Assembly (NCBI RefSeq): GCF_025211055.1
Contig: NZ_JAOARO010000099.1
Coordinates: 1-64,000, forward strand
Source: Vallitalea sp.
Lineage (GTDB): Bacteria > Bacillota > Clostridia > Lachnospirales > Vallitaleaceae
Length of the DNA stretch: 64,000 bases
Reading direction: 5' to 3'
Position 1 is the first letter of the stretch. Each line of letters opens with the position of its first letter. Shown piece by piece: positions 1 through 8,772 of this stretch. The translations under genes and the position numbers were made by a program. A model generated the notes under the pieces. The model did not search any database. It had not been told where the DNA came from and saw only the letters and a list, made by a program, of their open reading frames with translations.

Positions 1-147
1 GATAATTTTATAAAAATGAAGAAATGGACTCAGATTGCATTATGGGCTGGATTCGTTTCATTCAAGCATCCAAAAGAGAATAAGATCTGTAGATTTGAAC
101 TAAAACCAAGTAATGAGTATTATCCTTTTAACATGTTTGTTTTATAA
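1..147 (+). CDS. C-terminal end of a probable RluA-family pseudouridine synthase (partial)
   Basis: Frame 1 is open from the window edge to a TAA at 145-147 and gives 48 residues. The stretch IALWAGFVSFKHPKENK followed by a terminal YPFNMF resembles the C-terminal strand of RluA/RluD-like synthases, which read roughly L-A-x-x-L-x-F-x-HP-x-x-x-E and in clostridia often end in a PWNLF-like motif. The catalytic Asp lies outside the window, so the family call rests on the tail alone. The gene would isomerise uridine in rRNA or tRNA. A different protein with a similar tail cannot be excluded. Confidence 0.5.
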   Translation, partial: DNFIKMKKWTQIALWAGFVSFKHPKENKICRFELKPSNEYYPFNMFVL

Positions 148-208
148 TAAAGAAAATATAAACCGAAACGTACCACTATGTTTTGCATTGGGGGTTATAT
201 TTTTTAAT

Positions 209-236
209 TTGAAATTTTTGAAAATATTGATATAAT
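209..236 (+). promoter_or_regulatory. Sigma-A-type promoter of the discoidin-like gene
   Basis: TTGAAA at 209-214 and TATAAT at 231-236 are separated by 16 bases. They lie 37 bases before the next start codon, which has an AGGAGG site just upstream. Confidence 0.6.
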
Positions 237-272
237 ATATACTATGAAAATTAAATGCTATAGGAGGTAGTT

Positions 273-1064
273 ATGATTAATCTATCAATAGAAGTATTGG
301 ATCAAGAAGGTAATAAGTTAGCAGAGTGTAGTAATACTGATGAAGTATATTTAGTTTATCAAGACACATATAAAGAAGGAGACAAAATCGTATTCAAGTC
401 AAGTGAAAAGAATCAATATTTTATAGCACAAATTGATGATGCACTTGGCGAAGCTTTTGTGTATTTTACAGAAAATGAAGTAGTTTATAATGTACCATCT
501 GGAGAAAAAAGAACTAATTTCTCACCAAAAGTATTTAGTGGAGATATTCATCTGCTACATTTGAGACTTGCCACCAATCAAGAAATAGTTGGATATAAGA
601 ATCTTGCCAAAAATGTTATTGACCAAAATGGTATTGAAGGACTATATCCTCATGCAAAGGCAAATGTAGAGACAAGAGGAGAAGCAGTTTTTGCAGCAAG
701 AAACGCAATTGATGGTGTTTGTGAAAACAGATCACATGGTCCTTGGCCTTATCAATCATGGGGTATCAATATGCAGGATGATGCCGAGATGAAATTGGAT
801 TTCGGAAGATTAGTAGCAGTTGATAAAATCGTATTATACACAAGAAGCGATTTTCCACATGACAACTGGTGGGAACAAGTTAAGATTGTTTTCTCCGATG
901 ATTCTGAATTAGTTTGGGATCTTGAAAAAAGCTATAAACCACATATAATGAATATTGAGCAAAAGAAAATCAAGTGGTTGATTCTAAAAGATTTGAAGAA
1001 AGCTGACGATCCATCACCATTCCCAGCACTTACACAGATTGAAGTGTATGGAGTAGAAGCTTAA
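273..1064 (+). CDS. Discoidin-like (F5/8 type C) carbohydrate-binding protein
   Basis: This 263-residue protein has no signal peptide or membrane segment, so it is predicted cytoplasmic. Residues 1-110 form an N-terminal beta-rich region. Residues from about 111 resemble an F5/8 type C (discoidin) module: NLA..., then ARNAIDG, a Trp-rich patch with HGPWPYQSWG, then LDFGRLVAVDKIVLYTR and a closing IEVYG. Such modules bind sugars in secreted enzymes. Small stand-alone cytoplasmic versions are common in Lachnospiraceae-like genomes and their ligand is unknown. The ATG follows AGGAGG by 7 bases. It has its own promoter and reads as a single-gene unit. The fold call is fairly safe; the ligand is not known. 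Confidence 0.65.
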   Translation: MINLSIEVLDQEGNKLAECSNTDEVYLVYQDTYKEGDKIVFKSSEKNQYFIAQIDDALGEAFVYFTENEVVYNVPSGEKRTNFSPKVFSGDIHLLHLRLATNQEIVGYKNLAKNVIDQNGIEGLYPHAKANVETRGEAVFAARNAIDGVCENRSHGPWPYQSWGINMQDDAEMKLDFGRLVAVDKIVLYTRSDFPHDNWWEQVKIVFSDDSELVWDLEKSYKPHIMNIEQKKIKWLILKDLKKADDPSPFPALTQIEVYGVEA

Positions 1065-1207
1065 GTACCATAAGAATTAGCACAAGTACAAGCCTTATAT
1101 TAACAAGAAGTTGTTTATTAAACTGCTTGATAAATTAGAATTTGTCCAGATGACTGAGTCATGTTATATAATCCTCCTATGAAATGAAAAATGAGATAGA
1201 ATGATAC

Positions 1208-1236
1208 TTGAAAATTGTTATCATTTGCAATATAAT
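1208..1236 (+). promoter_or_regulatory. Sigma-A-type promoter of the chemotaxis receptor gene
   Basis: TTGAAA at 1208-1213 and TATAAT at 1231-1236 are separated by exactly 17 bases, 44 bases upstream of the chosen start at 1281. No flagellar sigma (sigma-D) pattern is evident. Confidence 0.65.
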
Positions 1237-1280
1237 CAAATTAGTTGATTTTTAATATTAATAACATAGGAGGAGTTTGT

Positions 1281-2606
1281 ATGAATGAAGTTAAAGCAAA
1301 AAACATTAAAATTAACAATAGAACAATAAGAAAAAAAATAATATTTAGCGTAAATATAATGTTTTTATTAGCATTAGGGGCATTAACAATAATTAATATA
1401 TTTACTGTAAATAAATATGTGGGCAGTGATACATATAATAGCTCACTTATAAGAGAATCAATATTGATAGCTGTCATTTGCTTAATACTAGTTGGAGGAA
1501 TTCTTACTATCATCATCAATAAATTATTAAAACCATTAAAATTTGCATCTGAACATTTAGAATTAATGGCTGATGGAGATTATACAGTAGAAATATCCCA
1601 AGATCAATTTAATATGAATGATGAAATAGGCGTTATGGCAAAATCTTTAATAAAATTGCAGGAAAATTCAATTGAACTAATAAATAAAATTAAATACGAA
1701 TCTAGTAATGTATCTAATTCCTCCAGTACTCTTTCAGTCATTGCAGATAATTCAGAGAAACAAGCAAAAGAGCTTACAAAAACGATGGAAAGTCTTGCAG
1801 ATAGGACTATAAAAGAGGTAGAATACAGTGATAAGATTATTAATATATCCAAAACGTTAGAAGAAGATATATCAGAAACTATCGAACATCTTGATGAATC
1901 CCTTGAGATTTCCGAAAATACAATGAAACTGGGGGAAAAAGGTGTTAAGATAATGGATGAATTATACAACACTACGGAAGAAAGTACTAGACAGATAAAA
2001 GATATAGTTAAAATTATTGATATAGTACATAGGTCATCATTGAATGCAGAGAATATTATTGGATTAATAGAAAATATTGCAAGCCAGACTAATCTATTAG
2101 CATTAAATGCAAGTATTGAAGCAGCAAGAGCAGGAGAAGCAGGAAAAGGATTTGCTGTTGTAGCAGGAGAAATAAGAGATCTTGCAGAAAATACTGGTAA
2201 AGCTACTAAAGACATACAAGAATTAATTAATAATATCCAAGAAAAAACAGGCTCAGCAGTTGATTCCATAGAAAAAATAGACAATATAGTAAGTACTGGT
2301 GCTAATTATATGGTTAACACAAAAGACATATTTGATAAGACAGTAAAATATATTGATAGTATAGTAGATAACCTAGACGACCTGAAAAATGATCATGCCA
2401 CTAATATGGTAAAAAGCAAAAAAGATATTCTTGATGCCATAAATGAAATCTCTCAAATAACTCATGAAACTGACTCCAGTACACAGCAGGTACTAGCATC
2501 AACAGAAGAACAAATTGCCTCCATCGAAGAAATATCAGCAAAAGCAGAAGAGAGTAAAGAAGCCACAGGAAGACTAACGAAAACAGTGGATATATTCAAA
2601 ATATAA
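1281..2606 (+). CDS. Methyl-accepting chemotaxis protein with almost no extracytoplasmic domain
   Basis: The start at 1281 is chosen because AGGAGGAG lies 7 bases upstream; an in-frame ATG at 1245 lacks such a site. The product is 441 residues. Two transmembrane helices (about 19-40 and 57-77) are separated by only about 15 residues, so there is no room for a periplasmic-type sensor domain. A HAMP-like segment follows ([20 protein letters not shown]), then a long coiled-coil signalling domain. Its hairpin tip reads [26 protein letters not shown], split here as [16 protein letters not shown] plus [20 protein letters not shown], the conserved receptor core contacting CheA/CheW. It may sense something within the membrane or cytoplasm. 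A terminator follows. Confidence 0.93.
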   Translation: MNEVKAKNIKINNRTIRKKIIFSVNIMFLLALGALTIINIFTVNKYVGSDTYNSSLIRESILIAVICLILVGGILTIIINKLLKPLKFASEHLELMADGDYTVEISQDQFNMNDEIGVMAKSLIKLQENSIELINKIKYESSNVSNSSSTLSVIADNSEKQAKELTKTMESLADRTIKEVEYSDKIINISKTLEEDISETIEHLDESLEISENTMKLGEKGVKIMDELYNTTEESTRQIKDIVKIIDIVHRSSLNAENIIGLIENIASQTNLLALNASIEAARAGEAGKGFAVVAGEIRDLAENTGKATKDIQELINNIQEKTGSAVDSIEKIDNIVSTGANYMVNTKDIFDKTVKYIDSIVDNLDDLKNDHATNMVKSKKDILDAINEISQITHETDSSTQQVLASTEEQIASIEEISAKAEESKEATGRLTKTVDIFKI

Positions 2607-2736
2607 CGTTTATTTATATTTTACTGGTGTAAATTTGGTTTGACTTTTAATAACACCTATGATAATATCTTTTTAGAATATAAGCCATGAAGGCTTAATA
2701 TAAAGACTTATAGAAATTTAAGTTTACGACACAAAC

Positions 2737-2784
2737 AGCCCATGAAGGGTACTAATCTAATTAGTACTTTTTATGGGCTTTTTT
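2737..2784 (+). terminator. Intrinsic terminator downstream of the chemotaxis receptor
   Basis: AGCCCAT (2737-2743) pairs with ATGGGCT (2773-2779), and the inner GTACTAAT pairs with ATTAGTAC. The hairpin is followed by a run of six T. Confidence 0.8.
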
Positions 2785-2842
2785 ACGTCAAAAGAAACTC
2801 TTATTAAACGCACACATAAACCAAAATGCAAATTCGAGCGTA

Positions 2843-2941
2843 AATAGTATAGGAGAATATGGAGCAGTGAGCCATGGACGGCGAACTCAGCTTTTTAAAC
2901 ATGGACGTTTAATAGCTGACGGAATATTCTCCTATACTATT
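2843..2941. repeat. Structured palindromic element, copy 1 (three-way-junction fold)
   Basis: An 18-bp perfect outer stem (AATAGTATAGGAGAATAT at 2843-2860 with its complement at 2924-2941) encloses two hairpins. Hairpin 1 (2868-2889) pairs TGAGCC with GG and CTCA around the loop ATGGAC, with CGAA bulged. Hairpin 2 (2889-2917) pairs AGCT and TTAAAC with GTTTAA and AGCT around a second ATGGAC loop. A second copy lies at 51291-51395 with compensatory stem changes, so the fold is conserved. It sits 72 bases before the FmdE-family gene. It could be a small mobile repeat, a folded RNA or a DNA cruciform. Function is not known. Confidence 0.8.
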
Positions 2942-3013
2942 GGAGCGACTGTTAGCCAAATTAGTTAACTATATTAATTAGCCATTGCTACCTAAATCAA
3001 AAGGAGGAATATC

Positions 3014-3526
3014 ATGAATAAAAATTTATGGGAAAAATGTAAAGAATTCCACGGACATGAATGTCCAGGCCTAGCTATTGGATACCGTGCATGTGAAATA
3101 GCTATGGAAAAAATCAATTTAACATTCTCAGAAGATGAAGAATTAGTATGTATTACAGAAAATGACGCTTGCGGAGTAGATGCGGTACAAGTCATCACTG
3201 GCTGTACAATGGGAAAAGGTAATCTTATCTACAAAGATACTGGCAAAATGGCATTTTCATTTTTTAATCGTAACAATGGAGATAGTATAAGATTGATACT
3301 AAACGAAGTTAATAGTGAAATGACTAGGGAACAGAAAAAAATACATATATTAGAAGCACCAGCAGAAGAGGTATTCAGCATAAAAAAAACAAACAATGAA
3401 GTACCTTCTCGTGCAAGAATATTTAATACTGTCATATGTGAGAAATGTGGTGAAGGTGCAAAAGAAAGTAATATAAGATTAAGCAACGGGAAAAAGCTAT
3501 GTCTTGATTGTTATGAAGAATATTAG
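3014..3526 (+). CDS. FmdE-family protein with C-terminal zinc ribbon
   Basis: The 170-residue protein starts with the FmdE signature: EFHGHECPGLAIGYRA (about residues 11-26) and later ENDACGVDAVQVITGCTMGKGN (key residues Cys55 and Cys64 region). A C-terminal treble-clef or ribbon has CEKCGEG and CLDCYEEY. FmdE was named from the molybdenum formylmethanofuran dehydrogenase operon of methanogens, but bacterial versions occur beside metal transporters and are thought to handle metals or metal cofactors. AGGAGG precedes the ATG. It is the first gene of the operon running into a FecCD-type importer and the lar genes, so a role in nickel handling is inferred. Confidence 0.85.
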   Translation: MNKNLWEKCKEFHGHECPGLAIGYRACEIAMEKINLTFSEDEELVCITENDACGVDAVQVITGCTMGKGNLIYKDTGKMAFSFFNRNNGDSIRLILNEVNSEMTREQKKIHILEAPAEEVFSIKKTNNEVPSRARIFNTVICEKCGEGAKESNIRLSNGKKLCLDCYEEY

Positions 3527-3548
3527 GGAGGCTAGTAAACATAATGAA

Positions 3549-4646
3549 ATGAAAGATGTGATAAATATTAATTCTAGAGCAGTAGTAAAAAAGAATGGGA
3601 TAGAAGCATATAAAAGCTATACTGCCAAGAAAGTAGCTATAGCCATATGTTCTATTATTATAATGATTATATTATCAATCATTGCTATAGGTGCAGGTTC
3701 AACTAATATAGGATATCATGAAATATTTAGAGCTATCATTGGTCGAGGGACAGAAGTCTCTAACGTGGTTGTTCTGCGTATTCGTTTACCAAGAATTATT
3801 GCTGCAATTGTAGCAGGTGCTGGTCTATCTGTATCAGGGTGTGTAATGCAGAATAACCTGCGAAACCCTTTGGCTTCACCATCAACATTAGGAATATCTA
3901 ACGCAGCAGCCTTTGGAGCTAATCTAGCTATAATCATATTTGGAGCAGGAAGTTTTCGAAGCTTGGGAGCTGATGCAGTTATTATTAATAATCCTTATAT
4001 CGTAACCCTATCGGCTTTTACTCTATCCATCACAGCAGCTTTTGTCATTTTATTACTAGCTAAATTACGAAGTTTTTCACCCCAATCAATTATATTAGCT
4101 GGTGTTGCACTAGGTTCACTTTTCTCTGCGGGAACCACTTTGATCCAATATTTTGCTGATGATGTCCAGGTGGCTGCGGCAGTCTTCTGGACATTCGGTG
4201 ATCTAGGCAGAGTATCATGGAACGAAGTAATAATAATGGCTGTTGTTATAGGTATTGCCTTAATATATTTTATGTTAAAAAGATGGGATTATAATGCTCT
4301 AGATAGTGGCGAAGAGTCCGCTAAAAGTCTAGGTGTTAATGTTGAAAGAGTCCGTTTTGGAGGTATGTTTGTTTCATCATTAATAACATCAGTAGCGGTT
4401 GCATTTCTTGGAATAATCGGGTTCATTGGACTCATATCTCCGCAGATAGTAAGAAGAATAATTGGTGGCGATCATCGATTCTTGATACCAATATCTGCTA
4501 TAACAGGTTCCATAATTCTATTATTTGCAGATACATTGGCTAGAACCATCGTTGCACCAGTAATATTACCAGTAGGAGCAATAACTTCTTTTCTAGGAGC
4601 ACCATTATTTTTATATCTACTGTTAAGGGGGCATAATAGAAAATGA
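3549..4646 (+). CDS. FecCD-family ABC transporter permease (metal or metal-chelate import)
   Basis: The product is about 365 residues with roughly 10 hydrophobic helices. Family motifs are visible: VLRIRLPRIIAAIVAGAGLSVSGC, split as LRIRLPRIIAAIVAG and LSVSGCVMQ-NPLASPSTLG, then GFIGLISPQIVRRIIGGDHR near the ATP-binding-protein docking loop, and LPVGAITSFLGAPLFLYLL at the end. The start is uncertain. ATG at 3549 lies 17 bases after GGGAGG, while in-frame TTG 3504 and ATG 3513 overlap the upstream gene and lack a good site. It overlaps the ATPase gene by 4 bases. Family members carry ferric siderophores, B12, heme or metals. The lar neighbours favour nickel or cobalt. Confidence 0.92.
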   Translation: MKDVININSRAVVKKNGIEAYKSYTAKKVAIAICSIIIMIILSIIAIGAGSTNIGYHEIFRAIIGRGTEVSNVVVLRIRLPRIIAAIVAGAGLSVSGCVMQNNLRNPLASPSTLGISNAAAFGANLAIIIFGAGSFRSLGADAVIINNPYIVTLSAFTLSITAAFVILLLAKLRSFSPQSIILAGVALGSLFSAGTTLIQYFADDVQVAAAVFWTFGDLGRVSWNEVIIMAVVIGIALIYFMLKRWDYNALDSGEESAKSLGVNVERVRFGGMFVSSLITSVAVAFLGIIGFIGLISPQIVRRIIGGDHRFLIPISAITGSIILLFADTLARTIVAPVILPVGAITSFLGAPLFLYLLLRGHNRK

Positions 4647-5395
4647 TTCTATCAGTACAAGGATTAGAATTTAGTTACCCAAGTAATAAAGTTTTGAAAG
4701 ACGTTTCATTTTCAATTAAGAAAGGAGAATGTCTTGCCATATTAGGTACTAATGGAACGGGAAAATCCACACTCCTAAAATGTATAAACAGAATTCTAAA
4801 ACCTCAAAAAGGAGCAGTTTTAATCGACAAATCAGATGTTCAAAAATTAAACCAAACAGATTTAGCTAAGCGTATAGGTTATGTTTCACAGAGCAACCAG
4901 TCTTTTAGAACAACTGTATTTGATACTGTTCTTATTGGCAGAAAACCATATATAAAATGGGACGTTACAGAGAAAGATTTGAACATTGTCAATAGAGCAA
5001 TAGAGATGCTTGGATTACAAGAATATTCTTTGAGATATATAGATGAATTAAGCGGAGGAGAACTGCAAAAAGTAATTATAGCCAGGGCATTAGCACAAGA
5101 ACCCAAGATTCTTATGTTTGATGAACCTACAAGTAGTCTTGACCTAAAAAATCAATTAGAAGTAATTAACATAATTAAAGATGTAGTAAAAAATAAGAAA
5201 ATCTCTGCCTTAGTTACAATACATGATCTAAACATGGCACTAAGGTTTGCTGATAAATTTATATTACTAAAAGAGGGCAAAATATATGCAGCTGGAGGAA
5301 TAGAAATTATGACTTCTCATAATATAGAGTCTGTCTATTCAGTACCAGTGAAAGTTGAGAAATTAAACAGTAAAATGGTTGTAGTGCCTATATAA
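4643..5395 (+). CDS. ABC transporter ATP-binding protein (FepC/BtuD type)
   Basis: This 250-residue protein has a complete nucleotide-binding domain: Walker A GTNGTGKST (about 34-42), Q-loop at YVSQSNQ, signature LSGGELQKVIIARAL (about 136-150), Walker B ILMFDEPTSSLD and switch His in TIHDLNMAL. It powers the preceding permease. Its ATG overlaps the permease stop (ATGA), which indicates translational coupling. Substrate cannot be read from the ATPase itself. Confidence 0.93.
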   Translation: MILSVQGLEFSYPSNKVLKDVSFSIKKGECLAILGTNGTGKSTLLKCINRILKPQKGAVLIDKSDVQKLNQTDLAKRIGYVSQSNQSFRTTVFDTVLIGRKPYIKWDVTEKDLNIVNRAIEMLGLQEYSLRYIDELSGGELQKVIIARALAQEPKILMFDEPTSSLDLKNQLEVINIIKDVVKNKKISALVTIHDLNMALRFADKFILLKEGKIYAAGGIEIMTSHNIESVYSVPVKVEKLNSKMVVVPI

Positions 5396-5405
5396 TGAAT
5401 ACCAG

Positions 5406-5454
5406 ATAAGTTGAATCAATAGAGACAGCAATCATAAAATTATATTCAACTTAT
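5406..5454 (+). promoter_or_regulatory. Intercistronic hairpin between the ATPase and binding-protein genes
   Basis: ATAAGTTGAAT (5406-5416) and ATTCAACTTAT (5444-5454) form an 11-bp perfect stem in the 90-base gap. No T run follows, so it is more likely an mRNA-processing or stability element than a terminator. Hairpins at this position could set a different expression level for the binding protein. Confidence 0.45.
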
Positions 5455-5485
5455 GAAATCAATAGAAATATATAAGAGGAGATTT

Positions 5486-6601
5486 ATGAATATGAGTAAC
5501 AAAAATATAAAATTAGTAATTATAACGTTCTTGATAACGACAATATTGCTTATTGGCTGTGCTTCCAAATCTACAATTAGCAAAGATTCAAGGGCAGATG
5601 GCATAACCTTGACAGATATGCTAGGAAGAACTATATCAATGGATAACAAAGCAAAAAAAATAGTCGCTATTGGACCAGGAGCATTAAGGCTATATTGTTA
5701 CATAGATAGTGCAGATAAAGTAGTTGGAATAGAACAGATAGAAAAGGAGCATCCTACAGGAAGACCCTATGCTCTTGCTAATGAGTCATTGAAAGAGTTA
5801 GAGGTGATAGGTCAAGGAGGACCAAATAATTCTCCTGATGCCGAAAAACTTTTATCAGTTAAACCAGATGTAATATTTTCTATGTATGCATATGATAAAG
5901 CTACAGTAGAAGAACTACAAGCTAAGACTGGCATACCAGTAGTAGCATTGAGTTATGGTAAAGTATCGACTTTTGATCCTGCTGTATATAAGTCATTAGA
6001 AATCATAGGAAAAGTTATGGGTAGGGAAAATAGAGCTAGTGAAGTCATCAATTTCATGAAAAATTGTCATGATGATTTGAACAACAGAACAAAAGAGATT
6101 AAAGAAGATGAAAAATCAATTACATATATAGGTGCTTTATCATATAAAGGAAGTCATGGTATAGAAAGTACTTATGGTGGTTATTCCTTATTCAAGGCAA
6201 TAAATGCAAAAAATGTTGTTGATGAAATTGGCAAAACAGGTTCTATCATGATAGATAAAGAAAAGCTAATTGAATGGAATCCGGATAAGATATTTATTGA
6301 CTATGGCGGACTTAATCTAGTGATGGATGATTATAACAAGAATCCAGATTTTTATAACACTTTAACTGCCTTCAAAAATGGTGAGTTGTACTCACAATTA
6401 CCATATAATTTCTATCATACCAACATAGGAACTGCAATGGCAGATGCATATTATCTTGGAAAAGTTCTTTACCCTAATAGTTTTAAGGATATAGAACCAG
6501 AGCAAAAAGCAAATGAGATCTATAAATTCCTACTAGGTAAAGAAGTATATAAGAAAATGGCTGAGGATTTTGGTGAGTTTGGTAAAATCTCAATAAATTA
6601 A
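5486..6601 (+). CDS. ABC transporter substrate-binding lipoprotein (FepB/TroA-like fold)
   Basis: The start at 5486 follows AGGAGA by 6 bases; the in-frame ATG at 5453 lies inside a hairpin arm. The product is 371 residues with a lipoprotein signal, LLIGC (Cys at about residue 25). The mature part has the two-lobe class III binding-protein pattern: ITLTDMLGRTISM, KKIVAIGPGALRLYCYI, then DAEKLLSVKPDVIF and the long linker helix before the second lobe. It would capture the ligand for the permease/ATPase pair just upstream. Family members bind siderophores or metals. The lar genes directly downstream suggest nickel or cobalt, but no ligand residue proves it. Confidence 0.88.
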   Translation: MNMSNKNIKLVIITFLITTILLIGCASKSTISKDSRADGITLTDMLGRTISMDNKAKKIVAIGPGALRLYCYIDSADKVVGIEQIEKEHPTGRPYALANESLKELEVIGQGGPNNSPDAEKLLSVKPDVIFSMYAYDKATVEELQAKTGIPVVALSYGKVSTFDPAVYKSLEIIGKVMGRENRASEVINFMKNCHDDLNNRTKEIKEDEKSITYIGALSYKGSHGIESTYGGYSLFKAINAKNVVDEIGKTGSIMIDKEKLIEWNPDKIFIDYGGLNLVMDDYNKNPDFYNTLTAFKNGELYSQLPYNFYHTNIGTAMADAYYLGKVLYPNSFKDIEPEQKANEIYKFLLGKEVYKKMAEDFGEFGKISIN

Positions 6602-6653
6602 TTAATTCTTAGGGGATAAATAATTAATATATAAAAAGAAGGAGTAGACTTGA

Positions 6654-7946
6654 ATGAAAATTTTATACTATGACTGTTTTGCTGGAATAAGTGGAGATAT
6701 GAACTTAGGTGCATTAATAGATTTAGGTGTGAACAAAGATTATCTTATAGAAGAACTCAATAAGCTAACTATTTCACAAGAATTCAAGATTAAGGTTGAA
6801 ACAAAACATAAGATGGGAATTACAGGAACGAAAGTAGATGTGATCTTAGAAGATAGTAATCCTGCTCATGAACATATTCATAACCATAATAGTAATGAAC
6901 ATATGAATAAACATATACAAGATCATGAACATGGGCATGTACATGGACACAGATATGGACAAGAACATGAGCATACAGATACAGATACACATAATCACGA
7001 GCATAGAAATCTAAATAATATATATAAAATTATTGATGATAGTGATTTAAACGAGAACGTGAAGAAATTAAGTAAGGATATGTTTTTAGTTGTAGCAAAA
7101 GCTGAGGCAAAAGTACATGGAAAATCTATTGAAGAAGTTCATTTTCATGAAGTAGGTGCTGTTGATTCCATAGTTGATATTATAGGAGCAGCTATATGCA
7201 TTGATAATCTTAAGGTAGATAGAATCATGTCTTCTACAGTAGAGTTAGGTGGTGGTTTCGTTAGATGTGCTCATGGAATTATCCCTGTTCCAGCCCCTGC
7301 AACTACAGAAATTCTTACTCAAATACCTATACACATGGGAAAAGTGAATTCTGAAACAACAACTCCTACAGGAGCTGCAATATTGAAGACTATGGTTAAT
7401 GAATTCACCGATAAAATAGATTTTAAAATAATAAAAACAGGGTACGGACTAGGTACCAAAGATTTTGAAATACCAAATGTATTAAGAACTTTTCTAGGTG
7501 AGGTTGATGACAAAGTTAAAGATGTACAGACAATGTTAGAAATCAATATTGATGATATGAATTCAGAGCTATTTGGTTATATAGAAGATAAACTATTTGA
7601 AAATGGAGCACTGGATGTATATAAAACACCTATCATAATGAAAAAAGGAAGACCAGCCATTCAATTAAGTATCTTAGCTGATTCAACTAGCTTACACAAA
7701 ATAGAGAATATATTACTAGTAGAGACAACTACCTTAGGTCTTAGAAAATATACAGTTGAAAAAGTAATGTTAGACAGAGAGTTCATAACCCTTTCAACAA
7801 AATTTGGAGATATACCAATAAAAAAAGGGCTATTAGATGGTAAAGTCATAAAAATGAAACCCGAATATGAAGTATGTAAAAGATTGGCAAAGGAAAATAG
7901 AGTACCAATAAGAACTATTTATGATGAAATATATAGATTAACTTGA
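6654..7946 (+). CDS. larC: LarC, nickel insertion protein of NPN cofactor synthesis
   Basis: The N-terminal MKILYYDCFAGISGDMNLGAL motif (split: YYDCFAGISGDM) and EVHFHEVGAVDSIVDIIG identify LarC (DUF111). LarC inserts nickel into the pyridinium dithiocarboxylate intermediate in a CTP-dependent step, completing the nickel-pincer nucleotide. At 430 residues it is one continuous frame; some bacteria such as Lactobacillus plantarum split it by a programmed frameshift. Residues about 75-116 form a His-rich insertion with repeated HEH, HGH and HNH steps, a plausible nickel store. It lies 52 bases after the transporter and 7 bases before larE. Confidence 0.95.
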   Translation: MKILYYDCFAGISGDMNLGALIDLGVNKDYLIEELNKLTISQEFKIKVETKHKMGITGTKVDVILEDSNPAHEHIHNHNSNEHMNKHIQDHEHGHVHGHRYGQEHEHTDTDTHNHEHRNLNNIYKIIDDSDLNENVKKLSKDMFLVVAKAEAKVHGKSIEEVHFHEVGAVDSIVDIIGAAICIDNLKVDRIMSSTVELGGGFVRCAHGIIPVPAPATTEILTQIPIHMGKVNSETTTPTGAAILKTMVNEFTDKIDFKIIKTGYGLGTKDFEIPNVLRTFLGEVDDKVKDVQTMLEINIDDMNSELFGYIEDKLFENGALDVYKTPIIMKKGRPAIQLSILADSTSLHKIENILLVETTTLGLRKYTVEKVMLDREFITLSTKFGDIPIKKGLLDGKVIKMKPEYEVCKRLAKENRVPIRTIYDEIYRLT

Positions 7947-7959
7947 TTGGAGAATGATT

Positions 7960-8772
7960 ATGGACAAATATAATACCTTAATACAATATTTGAAAAAACT
8001 AGAAAAGGTAATAATAGCTTTTTCAGGAGGAGTAGACAGTACTTTTTTATTATATGCAGCAAAAGAAGCACTGGGTGATAATGTGAAGGCTGTAACAATA
8101 AACTCACCTTATATAGCAAATTGGGAAATAGAAGAGTCCAAAGAATTTACACAAAAAATAGGAGTGAAACATGATTTTTTAGAGGTGGATGTTGTACAAG
8201 ATATAAAGCATAATCCCATAAATAGATGCTATCTATGTAAAAAATATATTTTCCAGAAAATTATTGACAAGGCTAAAAATGAAAATTACAAATATATTAT
8301 TGATGGAACCAATTTTGATGATATCAAAGATTATAGACCAGGCATGAAAGCGTTGAAAGAATTAGAGATTGTAAGCCCCTTATTGATATGTGAGATTACT
8401 AAATCTGACATTAGAGAAATGGCAAAGGATAAACAATTAGAAGTATGGAATAAACCTTCCTATGCCTGCCTTTTAACTAGAATCCCACATGATACAATAA
8501 TAGAAAATACTACCTTATCTAGGATAGAAGAAGCAGAAAAATATTTGATGAATAAAGGTATGAGAGCATGTAGGGTAAGGGTACATGGAAACCTAGCTAG
8601 AATAGAACTATCTAAGAATGATTTAAGTAAGATATATGATGAAAAAGTAAGAGACAATATTACTGATTATTTTTCAAGAATAGGTTTCTACTATACTACA
8701 TTAGATTTACAAGGTTATAAAATGGGTAATTTCAGTATAAAAGATATTGAGGTAGGTGATAAGGATGAATGA
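7960..8772 (+). CDS. larE: LarE, ATP-dependent sacrificial sulfur transferase
   Basis: A PP-loop, AFSGGVDSTFLLYAAKEALG (about residues 20-39), marks the adenylating domain. LarE adds sulfur to the carboxylated nicotinic acid adenine dinucleotide made by LarB. Cysteines occur at NRCYLCKKY (two) and KPSYACLLTR (one). The last lies where the sacrificial Cys of the L. plantarum enzyme is found. Three Cys might instead hold an iron-sulfur cluster, as proposed for some LarE proteins; that is inference here. The start at 7960 is 9 bases after TTGGAGA and preferred to the ATG at 7954. It overlaps larB by 8 bases. Confidence 0.95.
   Translation: MDKYNTLIQYLKKLEKVIIAFSGGVDSTFLLYAAKEALGDNVKAVTINSPYIANWEIEESKEFTQKIGVKHDFLEVDVVQDIKHNPINRCYLCKKYIFQKIIDKAKNENYKYIIDGTNFDDIKDYRPGMKALKELEIVSPLLICEITKSDIREMAKDKQLEVWNKPSYACLLTRIPHDTIIENTTLSRIEEAEKYLMNKGMRACRVRVHGNLARIELSKNDLSKIYDEKVRDNITDYFSRIGFYYTTLDLQGYKMGNFSIKDIEVGDKDE

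Noticed and set aside
1604..2284. 226-residue reverse-strand ORF inside the chemoreceptor gene
   Set aside because: It is antisense to a conserved coding domain, hydrophobic in a random way, and has no ribosome site. It is a shadow ORF.
2843..2941. NiCo or other metal riboswitch in front of the FmdE/lar operon
   Set aside because: Position is suitable, but the second copy at 51291 lies between unrelated convergent genes, and the sequence does not follow the NiCo four-way-junction consensus as I remember it.
7954..7962. Programmed frameshift in larC as in lactobacilli
   Set aside because: LarC is one uninterrupted 430-residue frame here, so no frameshift is needed.
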